A DNA stretch of 64,000 bases from Pseudomonadota bacterium (GCA_018896025.1 JAHIND010000011.1:124001-188000), one strand, 5' to 3'; shown: positions 1 to 8,232, counted from the stretch's first letter. Notes: generated by a model not told the origin, from the sequence alone. Made by a program: numbers and translations.

Positions 1-23
1 TAGCTGGATAGGATTATTAGATC

Positions 24-545
24 ATGACTATCGCCCGCCCGCTAATAGCTTTGCTGACCCTGGCTTTTTTGCTTACGCCCCTGGCTAGCCATGCGGAAGA
101 TGAAAGGCCGATCGATGCGGATGGCTATCTGCTGCCTGAAACTGCCAAACAGCTGCAACATAAGCCCATCCCCATGCCCGATCTGATCAAGCGCGCGGAG
201 AGCGGAGAGGTGTGGGCCCAAAACCGCCTGGCGGAACGCTACCTGAAGGGCATTGAAGCACCCCAGCACTTCGGCAAGGCGAAGGAGTGGTATCTGCGGG
301 CGGCCAACCAGGGATACGGTCCGGCCATGCTGCAGTTGGGCGAACTCTACTCCCACACCAAGGGAGGGTTCCAGAATTTGGCGGAGGCTTATTTCTGGTA
401 CAGCCTGGCCGTGGCCAACAAGATGCCGGCGGCCCTCTCGGCCCGCGACGGCCTATTGGAAAAGCTGACTCCCACCGACCTCGCCAAGGCTCAGGACCGG
501 GCCGCTCATTGGGCTCCCAAGCCCGAAGGCGGGGCCAAGCCCTGA
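24..545 (+). CDS. Exported Sel1-repeat (TPR-like) protein
   Basis: The 173-residue protein starts with a clear Sec signal peptide (residues 1-24, cleavage after S-H-A). Two Sel1-like helical repeats follow: about residues 65-100 (WAQNRLAERYLKG, KAKEWYLRAANQG) and 101-135 (AMLQLGELY, AEAYFWYSLA). Sel1 repeats mediate protein-protein contacts, here presumably in the periplasm. No enzymatic motif is visible, so the partner is unknown. The gene is followed by about 170 bp before the ModE-like gene and is probably monocistronic. The start ATG lies close to the left edge of the window, so an upstream operon partner cannot be excluded. Confidence 0.75.
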   Translation: MTIARPLIALLTLAFLLTPLASHAEDERPIDADGYLLPETAKQLQHKPIPMPDLIKRAESGEVWAQNRLAERYLKGIEAPQHFGKAKEWYLRAANQGYGPAMLQLGELYSHTKGGFQNLAEAYFWYSLAVANKMPAALSARDGLLEKLTPTDLAKAQDRAAHWAPKPEGGAKP

Positions 546-720
546 CCCGCCAAATCGGGGCCCAAGCCGCGCGGCTTGCATCCCTTCATAATCTCCCGCG
601 GGCCGCGCTGGGATATTGCCGCATCTGGGCTGGGCGTGAGCACCCACCGGAACCATAAGTTATAATGAGGTGCTTTTTGGCGGCCATTGCCGCCCCGCCG
701 CAACCCTGGATGGAAACGCC

Positions 721-1110
721 ATGCCCAAGCCCAAAGCCCCCCTGGAACGCAACGCCCTGGCCAGAGGCCCGGAAAACCAGCCCGCGGGCCTGCAGCTCAA
801 GGGCCGCATCTGGCTGGAAAAGGACGGCGACACCTTTCTCTCCTGGGGCCGGGTGGTGCTCTTGGAGCGCATCGCGGAGCACGGCACCCTGGCCGCCGCC
901 GCCCGCTCCATGAAAATGAGCTACAGCCACGCCTGGAACCTGGTGGAGCAGATGAACCGCATGGCCGAGGGGCCCCTGGTGGACAAGCAGGCCGGAGGCA
1001 AGAAGGGCGGCGGGGCCCGCCTTACCCCCGCGGGGGAAAAGGCGCGGCAGGATTTCTGGCGGCTGGTGACACAGTTCCAGGTCTGGGTGGAAGGCCGCAA
1101 GATCAAGTAG
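721..1110 (+). CDS. ModE-type winged-helix transcriptional regulator without a molybdate-binding domain
   Basis: This 129-residue protein matches the N-terminal DNA-binding domain of ModE. A basic leader is followed by the phrase LLERIAEHGTLAAAARSMKM and SYSHAWNLVEQMNR, which is the ModE recognition helix region. The C-terminal Mop/TOBE domains that sense oxyanion in E. coli ModE are absent, because the frame stops at residue 129. I chose the ATG at 721 over an earlier ATG at 670 because the extra residues are not ModE-like. It is followed by two palindromes of ModE type and the ccs-mod operon, so it probably regulates that operon. The sensing mechanism is unknown; a direct ligand site is not visible. 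Confidence 0.8.
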   Translation: MPKPKAPLERNALARGPENQPAGLQLKGRIWLEKDGDTFLSWGRVVLLERIAEHGTLAAAARSMKMSYSHAWNLVEQMNRMAEGPLVDKQAGGKKGGGARLTPAGEKARQDFWRLVTQFQVWVEGRKIK

Positions 1111-1131
1111 ACCCACGATTATTTTTTTGGT

Positions 1132-1157
1132 GCGTTATTTTTTTTGTGATATAACGC
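1132..1157. promoter_or_regulatory. Candidate ModE-type operator 1
   Basis: A perfect 7-bp inverted repeat, GCGTTAT ... ATAACGC, is separated by 12 AT-rich bases just after the ModE-like gene and 200 bp before ccsA. E. coli ModE sites have the same layout (CGTTATAT-type half sites in inverted orientation). Binding by the neighbouring regulator is inferred. Confidence 0.55.
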
Positions 1158-1227
1158 TTAAAAGAACATAGGGGACGCGAAAGCGCTTCCGGTTGGCCGT
1201 TCAGCCTGGGCGCTTTTTATCGGCGAT

Positions 1228-1247
1228 GCGTTATATTTATGTAAAGC
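1228..1247. promoter_or_regulatory. Candidate ModE-type operator 2
   Basis: GCGTTA, eight AT-rich bases, then TAAAGC form a second inverted repeat with one mismatch and the same half site as operator 1 (GCGTTAT). It lies about 110 bp upstream of the ccsA start. Two sites in tandem upstream of the ccs-mod operon support regulation by the ModE-like protein. Confidence 0.45.
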
Positions 1248-1354
1248 AAACGACTGGGATATAGCCCCGCTAAGGACAGCATGCTCATGCACGGTCACCT
1301 TCTCGCCCTGCGGGTCCTGACTTCGGCCTTCCCGCCCCATACGGGAGCCAGGCC

Positions 1355-2107
1355 ATGACCCTCGAACTCCTGCTCCACTACATTTATTACGCCTGCATGG
1401 GGGCCACCCTGGCGGCGGGAGCCCTGGCCTGGTTCGCTCCGGGCAACTGGTGGCGGGGAGCGGGATGGCTGGTGCTGGCCCTGGCCCTGGCCCAGGCGGT
1501 GGTCTCGGCCCTCATCCTGAACCGCCCGCCCCTGGCCGGGACCTACGAGGCGGCGATGATGTTCACCCTGTGGCTCAGCGTGCTGGCCCTCATCCCCTGC
1601 GGCAGCCCGGAGGGGCAGCGCCGCCTGGCCGCCCTGTGCTGGTGGGCCGGAACCGCCTTCATGGCCCTGTTCCTGGTGGCCTCCAACCGCTTCTACCCCG
1701 ACTGGTACATGTACAAGTACATCTGGAGCCGCCTTTTCTTCACCCTGCGCATGGCCTCCCTGGCCGTGTTCCTCTACGCCTCCTTCGCCGCCCTGGCCTC
1801 CCTGGGCATGCGCCCCGAAACGCGCACCACCCTGCTGCGCTGGTCGCGCAACTTTCTGCTCTTGGGCACAGCGGTGTTCTTGGCCGGGGAGTTCAGCGGC
1901 TTCACCTGGCGCATGCAGTGGATGGGCGACTACTGGTGCTGGAACGCCAACTTCCTGGAGGCCACCCTGTTCTTCCTGCTGGTGACCGCGGCGGCCCACC
2001 TGCCCCCCTCCTGGGCGGCCAGGCCCCGCCTCCGGGCCGCGGCCCAGGCGGTTCCCGGCGTGCTCATGATCTGCCTGTTCATGACCTTCATGCTCTTGGA
2101 GCCGTGA
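1355..2107 (+). CDS. ccsA: CcsA/CcmC-family heme-handling membrane protein (variant, copy 1)
   Basis: The 250-residue protein is almost entirely hydrophobic, with about eight membrane helices. It carries a tryptophan-rich segment (WMGDYWCWNAN, about residue 190) that corresponds to the WWD heme-binding signature of CcsA/CcmC proteins. Those proteins present heme for cytochrome c maturation on the outer face of the inner membrane. The usual W-D-P-K-E core is replaced by W-N-A-N, and copy 2 downstream has the same change (W-N-A-G). The stop codon overlaps the resB start (TGATG), so the two are translationally coupled, and modABC follows. A divergent role in heme or tetrapyrrole export is possible. 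Confidence 0.75.
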   Translation: MTLELLLHYIYYACMGATLAAGALAWFAPGNWWRGAGWLVLALALAQAVVSALILNRPPLAGTYEAAMMFTLWLSVLALIPCGSPEGQRRLAALCWWAGTAFMALFLVASNRFYPDWYMYKYIWSRLFFTLRMASLAVFLYASFAALASLGMRPETRTTLLRWSRNFLLLGTAVFLAGEFSGFTWRMQWMGDYWCWNANFLEATLFFLLVTAAAHLPPSWAARPRLRAAAQAVPGVLMICLFMTFMLLEP

Positions 2108-2937
2108 TGGAGCGCCTATCATCGCTGAAATTCACCCTCGGGAGCCTGAGCGCCCTGATGATCTGGCTGGGCCTGGGGGTGTTCATCGGCCAGCCCAAGC
2201 TGCTGGCCGCCTCGTTCTTCGACATGAACCGCATGCTCATCCTGGACTGGCTCCTGGGTCCGGCCTGGGCCCAGCCCCTGGCCCCCTTGTGGTTCCTGGG
2301 CCTGTGCCTGGGGGTGGGGGTGATGCTCCTGAACCTGGGCTTCTGCACCTTCACCCGGCTGCTGCCCCGGCTGCGGGCGGGCAACGCCCTCAAGGGCTGG
2401 CTGCTCACCCTGGTGCATCTGGTGATGCTGGTGGTGCTTTTGGGCCACGGCGCGGAGATGGCCATGGGCCACAAGCAGGAGGAGCTGCGCATGCTGCCCG
2501 GCCAGACGGTGGAGCTGCCCGAAGGCCTCACTCTGAGCCTGGAGTCGGTGCTCTTCGTCAGCGACCCCTCGGTGATCAACCTGTCCTACCGCAAGGCCCG
2601 CTGGACCTGGACCAGCACCAACTTCAAGCCCAGGCAAAACTGGGCCAAGGTGGTTATCCGGCGCGGAGATGCGATAGTTACCCAGGGCGAGTTGCGCATC
2701 CTGGAGCCCATGAAAATCGAGGGGCTGCGCCTGACCCTGGCCGGGTTCTACTCGCCCAAGGATGAAAAACCGGCCCGGGTGGGGGTGCGATTGGCCTTGG
2801 TCAAGAACCCCCTGACCACCTTGTTCTTTGTGGCCTACGGGCTGTGGGTGGTGCTTTATGCCGCCTTGGCCGTGGTCACCTGGCGCGGCGGCCCCAGCAA
2901 CGGCTCGGCCCGCCAAGCCCAGGCCGTGGCCGTTTGA
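2107..2937 (+). CDS. resB: Short ResB-like cytochrome c biogenesis protein (copy 1)
   Basis: This 276-residue protein has three N-terminal membrane helices (residues about 10-30, 58-80, 98-118), a soluble segment beginning LPGQTVELPEG, and one C-terminal helix. That is the ResB/Ccs1 topology, in which the protein pairs with CcsA to bind and deliver heme. It is far shorter than typical ResB proteins (over 400 residues). The ATG at 2107 overlaps the ccsA stop. The downstream gene modA begins 28 bp after its stop, so ccsA, resB and modABC likely share a transcript. Assignment rests on topology, the LPGQ-type motif and its CcsA partner; sequence conservation of ResB is low. Confidence 0.65.
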   Translation: MERLSSLKFTLGSLSALMIWLGLGVFIGQPKLLAASFFDMNRMLILDWLLGPAWAQPLAPLWFLGLCLGVGVMLLNLGFCTFTRLLPRLRAGNALKGWLLTLVHLVMLVVLLGHGAEMAMGHKQEELRMLPGQTVELPEGLTLSLESVLFVSDPSVINLSYRKARWTWTSTNFKPRQNWAKVVIRRGDAIVTQGELRILEPMKIEGLRLTLAGFYSPKDEKPARVGVRLALVKNPLTTLFFVAYGLWVVLYAALAVVTWRGGPSNGSARQAQAVAV

Positions 2938-2965
2938 CCGAACTTTAATCCCGCGAGGAAGGCAC

Positions 2966-3745
2966 ATGCCGTTTAAAAATTGTTTCCGAATCCTGGCCGC
3001 CCTGACCCTGGCCTGCTGCCTGGGCCTGGCCTCTTCCGTGTCCCTGGCCGCCGGGCCGGTAATGATCTTCGCCGCCGCCTCCACCACCAACGCGGTGAGC
3101 GACGTTATCAAAGCCTTCGAGGCCGCGGGCAAGGGCAAGGCGGTGGCCTCTTTTGCCTCCAGCTCCACCCTGGCCAAGCAGATCGCCCACGGCGCCCCGG
3201 CCCAGGTTTATCTTTCGGCCAACGAGAAGTGGATGAACTACCTGGCCGAGAAAAAGTTCCTGGCGCCGGGCACCCGGGTCGATCTTTTGGGCAACCGCCT
3301 GGTGCTCATCGCCCCCAAGGGAGCCAAGGAGCGCGGGCCCATCCAGGCGGGCATGCCCCTTCTGGCGTGGCTGGGCGACGGCCGCCTGGCGGTGGGCGAC
3401 CCGGACCACGTGCCCGCCGGGATCTACGCCAAGCAGGCGCTGAAATCACTGGGCCTGTGGGAAAAGGCTGCGCCTCGCCTGGCCCGGGCGGCCAATGTGC
3501 GCGCCGCTTTGGCTCTGGTTGAGCGCGGCGAGGCCCCCCTGGGCATCGTCTACTCCACCGACGCGGCCATCACCCCCAAGGTGACCGTGGTGGGCGTGTT
3601 CCCGGAGGGCAGCCACAAGCCCATCGTGTATCCCCTGGCCCTGCTCAAGGGCCAGGCCACGCCCCCGGCCAAGGCCTTCTGGCAGTTTCTGCAGGGTAAT
3701 GAGGCCAAGGGTATATTTAAAAAGTACGGCTTCAGCGTGCGCTGA
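2966..3745 (+). CDS. modA: Molybdate ABC transporter, periplasmic binding protein
   Basis: The 259-residue protein has a signal peptide (residues 1-29) and the ModA signature. After the export signal comes VMIFAAASTTNAVSDVI, then FASSSTLAKQI, GAPAQVYLSANEKWMNYL, and LLGNRLVLIAPKG. Ser/Thr residues in the first two motifs are the oxyanion ligands in ModA. It binds molybdate (probably also tungstate) and delivers it to ModBC. The start at 2966 is preceded by a strong ribosome binding site (GAGGAAGG); the longer frame back to 2828 only overlaps resB. A stem-loop follows the stop codon. Confidence 0.95.
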   Translation: MPFKNCFRILAALTLACCLGLASSVSLAAGPVMIFAAASTTNAVSDVIKAFEAAGKGKAVASFASSSTLAKQIAHGAPAQVYLSANEKWMNYLAEKKFLAPGTRVDLLGNRLVLIAPKGAKERGPIQAGMPLLAWLGDGRLAVGDPDHVPAGIYAKQALKSLGLWEKAAPRLARAANVRAALALVERGEAPLGIVYSTDAAITPKVTVVGVFPEGSHKPIVYPLALLKGQATPPAKAFWQFLQGNEAKGIFKKYGFSVR

Positions 3746-3771
3746 GCGCCTGAGCCCGCCCCCATAAAAGC

Positions 3772-3793
3772 CCCTCCCCATGCGTGGGGAGGG
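3772..3793 (+). terminator. Intra-operon stem-loop between modA and modB
   Basis: CCCTCCCC, the loop ATGCGT and GGGGAGGG form a perfect 8-bp stem in the 71-bp modA-modB gap. No good U-run follows, so an mRNA stabiliser or partial terminator is likelier than a full terminator. Similar hairpins follow the binding-protein genes of both Liv operons. Confidence 0.6.
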
Positions 3794-3816
3794 CCCTTGC
3801 ATTTTGAGGAAACGCC

Positions 3817-4527
3817 GTGGACGGCATATTGGCCGCATTCAGTCGGACCCCCTTGGAGAGCGAGGCGCTCAGCCTCAGCCTGTGGGTCAGCCTGTGGGCC
3901 ATGCTGGGCAGCCTGCCCCTGGCCGTGGGCGCGGCCTGGCTCTTGGCCCGGCACCGTTTCCCCGGCAAAACCCTGTTCGACGGCCTGCTGCACCTGCCCC
4001 TGGTGGTGCCGCCGGTGGTCACCGGCTATCTGCTGCTGGTGGTGTTCGGACGTCGGGGCCTGGTGGGGGCCTGGCTGCACGACCAGTTGGGCATCACCTT
4101 CGCCTTCAACTGGAAGGGCGCGGCCTTGGCCGCGGCGGTGATGGCCTTCCCGCTCATGGTGCGGGCCATACGTCTTAGCCTGGAGGCGGTGGACCGGGGC
4201 CTGGAGCAGGCGGCCCATACCCTGGGGGCCGGGGCCTGGCGGGTGTTTTTTACAGTCACCCTGCCGCTGACCCTGCCGGGCATATTGAGCGGCATGGTCC
4301 TGGCCTTTGCCCGGGGGCTGGGCGAGTTCGGTGCCACCATCACCTTTGTCTCCAACATCCCCGGCCAGACCCGCACCTTGCCCCTGGCCCTGTACAGCGT
4401 GTTGCAGTCCCCCGGCGGCGAGGCTGCCGCCCAGCGACTGTGCATCATCTCCATCGTCCTGGCCCTTATCGCCCTGCTGGTCTCCGAGCTGCTGGCACGC
4501 CGGGTGCAGAAGCGGCTGAAGGGGTGA
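3817..4527 (+). CDS. modB: Molybdate ABC transporter, permease
   Basis: The 236-residue membrane protein has five to six helices and the EAA loop of binding-protein-dependent permeases (LEQAAHTLGAGAWRVFFTV, then LPLTLPGILSGMV). The C-terminal phrase ARGLGEFGATITF with SNIPGQTRTLPLALY is diagnostic for ModB. It forms the inner-membrane channel with ModC. The start is GTG at 3817, placed by a ribosome binding site (TTGAGGAAA) 4 bp upstream. It sits directly between modA and modC. Confidence 0.95.
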   Translation: MDGILAAFSRTPLESEALSLSLWVSLWAMLGSLPLAVGAAWLLARHRFPGKTLFDGLLHLPLVVPPVVTGYLLLVVFGRRGLVGAWLHDQLGITFAFNWKGAALAAAVMAFPLMVRAIRLSLEAVDRGLEQAAHTLGAGAWRVFFTVTLPLTLPGILSGMVLAFARGLGEFGATITFVSNIPGQTRTLPLALYSVLQSPGGEAAAQRLCIISIVLALIALLVSELLARRVQKRLKG

Positions 4528-4531
4528 GGCC

Positions 4532-5239
4532 ATGCTGTCGGTAAGCTTGAAAAAGCGCCTGGGCGAGCTGGATGTGGAGGCCTCCTTTGGCCGCCAGGGA
4601 CCGGGGGTCACCGCCCTGTTCGGCCCCTCTGGGGCGGGAAAGACCTCGCTGGTGAACATGCTGGCCGGTCTGCTCACCCCGGATTACGGGCGCGTGGTCT
4701 TGGAAGGCCGGGTGCTCTTCGACTCCCATGCCAAAATCAACCTGCCACCCCAGCGCCGCCGGGTGGGCTACGTGTTTCAGGAGGGTCGCCTGTTCCCCCA
4801 CCTTTCGGTAAAGGGCAACCTGGCCTACGGCCAACGCCTGGCGCCACCGGAGAGCCGTTGGGCTTCCTGGGAACAGGTGGTGGAGCTGCTGGGCCTGGAA
4901 GGGCTTCTGGAGCGGCGGCCCGCCAAGCTCTCGGGCGGGGAAAAGCAGCGGGTGGCCATCGGCCGGGCCTTGTTGGCCAGCCCCCGCCTGCTGCTCTTGG
5001 ACGAGCCCCTGGCCTCCTTGGACGCCCAGCGCAAGGACGAGGTGCTGGGCTATCTGAGCAACCTTACCCGTCACCTGGCCATCCCGGTGATCTACGTAAG
5101 CCACCAGCCCGGCGAGATCCTGCGCCTGGCCGACAGCGTGGTGCGGGTGGAGAGCGGCCGGGTGCGGGGCGTGGACGATCTGGAGGGCTTCCGCCGCCTG
5201 CTGGACTCCTGGCCCAAGGAGCGCCTGTGGCTGAGCTGA
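4532..5239 (+). CDS. modC: Molybdate ABC transporter, ATPase lacking the Mop domain
   Basis: This 235-residue ATPase has Walker A GPSGAGKT (about residue 32), Q-loop VFQEGRLFPHLS, signature LSGGEKQR and Walker B LLLLDEPLASLD, followed by the H-switch in YVSHQPGEI. These match ModC. E. coli ModC is about 350 residues and ends in a molybdate-sensing Mop/TOBE domain; here the protein stops after the ATPase core. The ModE-like gene also lacks Mop domains, so the operon has no visible cytoplasmic oxyanion sensor. It ends 10 bp from the convergent resB copy 2. Confidence 0.93.
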   Translation: MLSVSLKKRLGELDVEASFGRQGPGVTALFGPSGAGKTSLVNMLAGLLTPDYGRVVLEGRVLFDSHAKINLPPQRRRVGYVFQEGRLFPHLSVKGNLAYGQRLAPPESRWASWEQVVELLGLEGLLERRPAKLSGGEKQRVAIGRALLASPRLLLLDEPLASLDAQRKDEVLGYLSNLTRHLAIPVIYVSHQPGEILRLADSVVRVESGRVRGVDDLEGFRRLLDSWPKERLWLS

Positions 5240-5249
5240 GGCCCCGGCG

Positions 5250-6044
5250 CTAGTCCTGGGCCGGTCCGCCTCGCTTGCGGCGCAGGTCCAGGATGAGCAG
5301 CAGCAGCCAGCAGAGCATGGCCGCGCCGTAGGCAAAGAAAAAGGGCTTGGCCAGAGGGCGGCGGCTCACATTGACCACCGCGCCCACCACCGGCTCGGGT
5401 CCGGAGGGGCAGAAGTAGCCCACCAGGTTTACGCGCACGCCGTCGGCGTCCCAGGGCTGCATAAAGGCCACCTGTCCCTGGCCCAGCGCCAGCCCGTCGC
5501 GGCTCAGGGCCACCTCGGCCCAGCCCGGCCCCTTGGGGAAGCGCGCCCTGCGGCGGGTTTGTTTTTGGGAGGCCTGGCGCAAACAGGCGGCCATGGGCTG
5601 GGGCTCAAGGTGGGCTCGCTTTAAACTAAGCGCCGCGCCGTCGGGCAGGGTCAGGCTCTGGCCGGGCAACAGGCGCTGATGCTGGCGCTGATAGCCCACC
5701 ACCAGGGTGGCTCCGTGGGCCAGCATGACCAGGAGCACCGCCAGGTGCAGGGCCAGGAGCAGGGCGTTGCGCCAGGACCAGTTGCGCACCAGCTTGCTCA
5801 GGCTGCAACAGAGCAGGTTTAAGGCCAATAGGCCGCTGAGGGCCAGCAGGCCCAGCACCCAGAACATGCCCAGGGACGGGGCCTGGCCCCACTGGGAGGG
5901 ATGCACCAGCAAGTGGCCCTCTGCCAGGGCGCGCAGCAAGGGCGCCAGGGAGGGGCTGAAGGCCATCTGCACGCCCCAGGCGGTCCACAGCACCAGAGCG
6001 GCCATGGCCGCCACGGCCAGGCGCAGGCTGGACAGGGCCTTCAT
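5250..6044 (-). CDS. resB: Short ResB-like cytochrome c biogenesis protein (copy 2)
   Basis: The 264-residue protein repeats the architecture of copy 1. Three N-terminal membrane helices are followed by a soluble region opening with LLPGQSLTLPDGAALSL and a C-terminal helix just before a basic tail (DLRRKRGG). The ATG at 6044 overlaps the stop of ccsA copy 2 (ATGA), which rules out the longer in-frame extension to 6245. The pair is inverted relative to modABC, so the transporter is bracketed by two CcsA/ResB-like pairs. Function in heme or tetrapyrrole transfer is inferred from its partner. Confidence 0.65.
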   Translation of the reverse strand: MKALSSLRLAVAAMAALVLWTAWGVQMAFSPSLAPLLRALAEGHLLVHPSQWGQAPSLGMFWVLGLLALSGLLALNLLCCSLSKLVRNWSWRNALLLALHLAVLLVMLAHGATLVVGYQRQHQRLLPGQSLTLPDGAALSLKRAHLEPQPMAACLRQASQKQTRRRARFPKGPGWAEVALSRDGLALGQGQVAFMQPWDADGVRVNLVGYFCPSGPEPVVGAVVNVSRRPLAKPFFFAYGAAMLCWLLLLILDLRRKRGGPAQD

Positions 6045-6790
6045 GATCCCATTCCCATCTGGTGGTTGAGCACCACCAGGTTCAGGGCCACCCCAGGGGC
6101 GGCCCCCACCACGAGACGCAACCAGGGCAGAGCGGCCCAGCGGGGGGGCAGATGCAAGCCAAGACCCATGAGCAGCAGCAGGGCGGTGGAGGAAAGGAAG
6201 CCCGCGTTCCACTGCCAGAAGTCGCCCAGCCAGCCGTAGCTCCACCAGGCCCCCACCAGTTCGCCGGTCATGAAGGCGCCCCAGCCGCTCAGGAGGGCCA
6301 AGCGCCCTCTGGCCGCCACGCCATTGCCCCCGCCGCGCCAGGCGGCCAGGTGGCAGGCCGCCGCATAGAGCAGCAGGGCCTGGGCGGCCAGGCGCAGCTC
6401 AAAGAACATGGGCATCCACACATAGCCGGGTATGAGGTTGATGGGTGCCGCCCCCAGCTTGGCGAAGAACAGCCACAACATCAGGCCCGCGCCCAGGCCC
6501 CAGCTCCAGGCGGCCACGGCCAGGCGCTGGGAGAGCGCGTCCCACATGGCCAACAGCCCCAGCCACAGGCCCACCATCATCAGGCTCTCGTAGGGGCCGT
6601 AAAAGGCGATGCGCCCCGTGGACAACGACACCGTGCCTATGCCCAGCAAGCAACCGACCAGGCCCAGGCCGCCCGCTCCAGCGGCCACCCGCCGCAGGCC
6701 CCTGGCCCCGGCCAGGGCGGCCAGGCAGAACCCGCCCAGGGCGCAGCCAAAGGCCACCGCGCACAAAATCCCCGCTACTTCAGCCGCCAA
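6041..6790 (-). CDS. ccsA: CcsA/CcmC-family heme-handling membrane protein (variant, copy 2)
   Basis: The 249-residue protein has about eight hydrophobic helices and a tryptophan-rich motif WLGDFWQWNAG (about residue 190) at the place of the CcsA WWD signature. It shares the altered W-N-A core with copy 1. The start is a TTG at 6790, with a ribosome binding site (AGGAGAGG) inside the end of the upstream permease gene. It is translationally coupled to resB copy 2. The two ccsA copies are clearly homologous but divergent, which suggests separate functions or substrates rather than a recent duplication. Confidence 0.7.
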   Translation of the reverse strand: MAAEVAGILCAVAFGCALGGFCLAALAGARGLRRVAAGAGGLGLVGCLLGIGTVSLSTGRIAFYGPYESLMMVGLWLGLLAMWDALSQRLAVAAWSWGLGAGLMLWLFFAKLGAAPINLIPGYVWMPMFFELRLAAQALLLYAAACHLAAWRGGGNGVAARGRLALLSGWGAFMTGELVGAWWSYGWLGDFWQWNAGFLSSTALLLLMGLGLHLPPRWAALPWLRLVVGAAPGVALNLVVLNHQMGMGS

Positions 6791-6793
6791 TGG

Positions 6794-8158
6794 CTAACCC
6801 CTCTCCTGCTCCCTTTGGTTGCGGCGGCGGAACACCAGATACAGCGCCACGCCGACGGCCAGGGTGAGTGCCCCCGGCAGGGCCCGCCAAGGGTCCCCGG
6901 CCAGGGAGAAAACGATGATCCAGGCGTTGGACCCGATGAACAACAGCGGCACCCAGGGGTAGAGGGGAACCCGGAAGGTGTCCGGCGGTCCCAGGCGGCG
7001 GCGCAGCACCAAAAGGCCCGCCACGCTCAGGGCCGCGAAAAGCGACAAGATAAACCCTATATAGAACAGAAGCGCCTCGAAGGAGGCGGTAAGCACCAGC
7101 AAGGCGGCGATGGCCGCTTGCAGCCACACCGAGTTGGCCGGCACTCCGGAGGCGGGGCGCACCCGGCCCAGGGCGGCGAAGAACACCCGGTCCTGAGCCA
7201 TGGCGTAGTAGATGCGCGGGCCGGTGAGGGTCATGGCCCCCAGGCTGGAGAGCAGGCACAGAGCCACCAGCAGGCTGAACACCCGCCCGCCTATGGGCCC
7301 CAGCAGGGCCTGAGCGGTGAGGGAGCCAATCTCCTTGACTCCGGCCATCTGCTCCGGGGGCACGGCGGCCAGATAGGCCAGGTTGATGAGCAGGTACAGG
7401 GCGGTGACCAGGCCGGTGCCCGTCAACAGGGCCAGGGGCAGGTTGCGCTGGGGGTTTTTGATCTCCCCGCCCAGATAGGCGGCGGCGTTGAACCCGCTGT
7501 AGGCAAAGGACACGAACACCAGGGCGGTGGCCACCCGGGCAGCGGCCGATCCCGGCGCTACCAGGGCCTGGCTCAAAAAGCCCTGGCCGTCCCAGGCCCC
7601 CAGGCCCGCCGCGATGAGCCCCACCAGCACCAGCAGCTTGAAGCCGGTGAGCAGGTTTTGCACCCGCACCCCCACCCGCAGGCTGGCCGCATGCAAGAGG
7701 GTGAAGCCCAGCAAAATGCTCAGGGCCAGCAGGGACTCCCCGGACAACGACAGGCCGCCCAGGGAAAGGGACCAGCCCGCCGCCTGGGGCCAGGCCCTGA
7801 GAAGATAGCCCGCCCCAGCCACCGCAGCTGCGGCGATGGGCGCGGAAAAGCCCACCACCAAGGATATCCATCCCGACAAGAAGCCCCACAGGGGGCCGAA
7901 GCTTTGGCGCAAAAAGACATATTCCCCGCCCGCCTGGGGATAGCGGGCACCCAACTCGGCGTAGCTCAGGGCTCCGGCCAGGGCGATTATTCCCCCGGCC
8001 AGCCAGCAGAGCATGAACAGGGAGGGGCTTCCCGTCTGGGCCAGAATAAAGCCCCCGGCGGTGAAGATGCCCGTGCCCACCATATTGGCCACAATGACCA
8101 TGGCCGCGCTGTAGGGCCCCAGGCTGCGCCGCAGCGCTCCTTGCTTGGCGATTACCAC
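6794..8158 (-). CDS. APC-superfamily amino acid/polyamine permease
   Basis: The 454-residue protein has about 12 membrane helices. The APC signature is at the N terminus: VIVANMVGTGIFTAGGFIL (helix 1, with the unwound GTG segment), then CWLAGGIIALAGALSYAELG and YPQAGGEYVFLRQSFGP. The family moves amino acids or polyamines by proton symport or exchange. The substrate cannot be read from the sequence. It is the first gene of a minus-strand unit with ccsA and resB copy 2 (3 bp gap), an unusual partnership. Its start faces the exported multidomain protein across a 143-bp divergent region. Confidence 0.85.
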   Translation of the reverse strand: MVIAKQGALRRSLGPYSAAMVIVANMVGTGIFTAGGFILAQTGSPSLFMLCWLAGGIIALAGALSYAELGARYPQAGGEYVFLRQSFGPLWGFLSGWISLVVGFSAPIAAAAVAGAGYLLRAWPQAAGWSLSLGGLSLSGESLLALSILLGFTLLHAASLRVGVRVQNLLTGFKLLVLVGLIAAGLGAWDGQGFLSQALVAPGSAAARVATALVFVSFAYSGFNAAAYLGGEIKNPQRNLPLALLTGTGLVTALYLLINLAYLAAVPPEQMAGVKEIGSLTAQALLGPIGGRVFSLLVALCLLSSLGAMTLTGPRIYYAMAQDRVFFAALGRVRPASGVPANSVWLQAAIAALLVLTASFEALLFYIGFILSLFAALSVAGLLVLRRRLGPPDTFRVPLYPWVPLLFIGSNAWIIVFSLAGDPWRALPGALTLAVGVALYLVFRRRNQREQERG

Positions 8159-8216
8159 TTAATCCCCTTTATTTCCGCCGCCTCTATACCTTTTATCTTG
8201 ACACAAAAACTTACCT

Positions 8217-8232
8217 ATGTTTTTTATAACAT
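8217..8232. promoter_or_regulatory. Inverted repeat resembling a weak ModE-type site
   Basis: ATGTT, six AT bases and AACAT form an inverted repeat (ATGTTTTTTATAACAT) in the divergent region between the permease and the exported multidomain protein. It resembles the AT-rich core of the two ModE-type sites near 1.2 kb but lacks the outer G/C bases. This is a tentative call. Confidence 0.3.
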
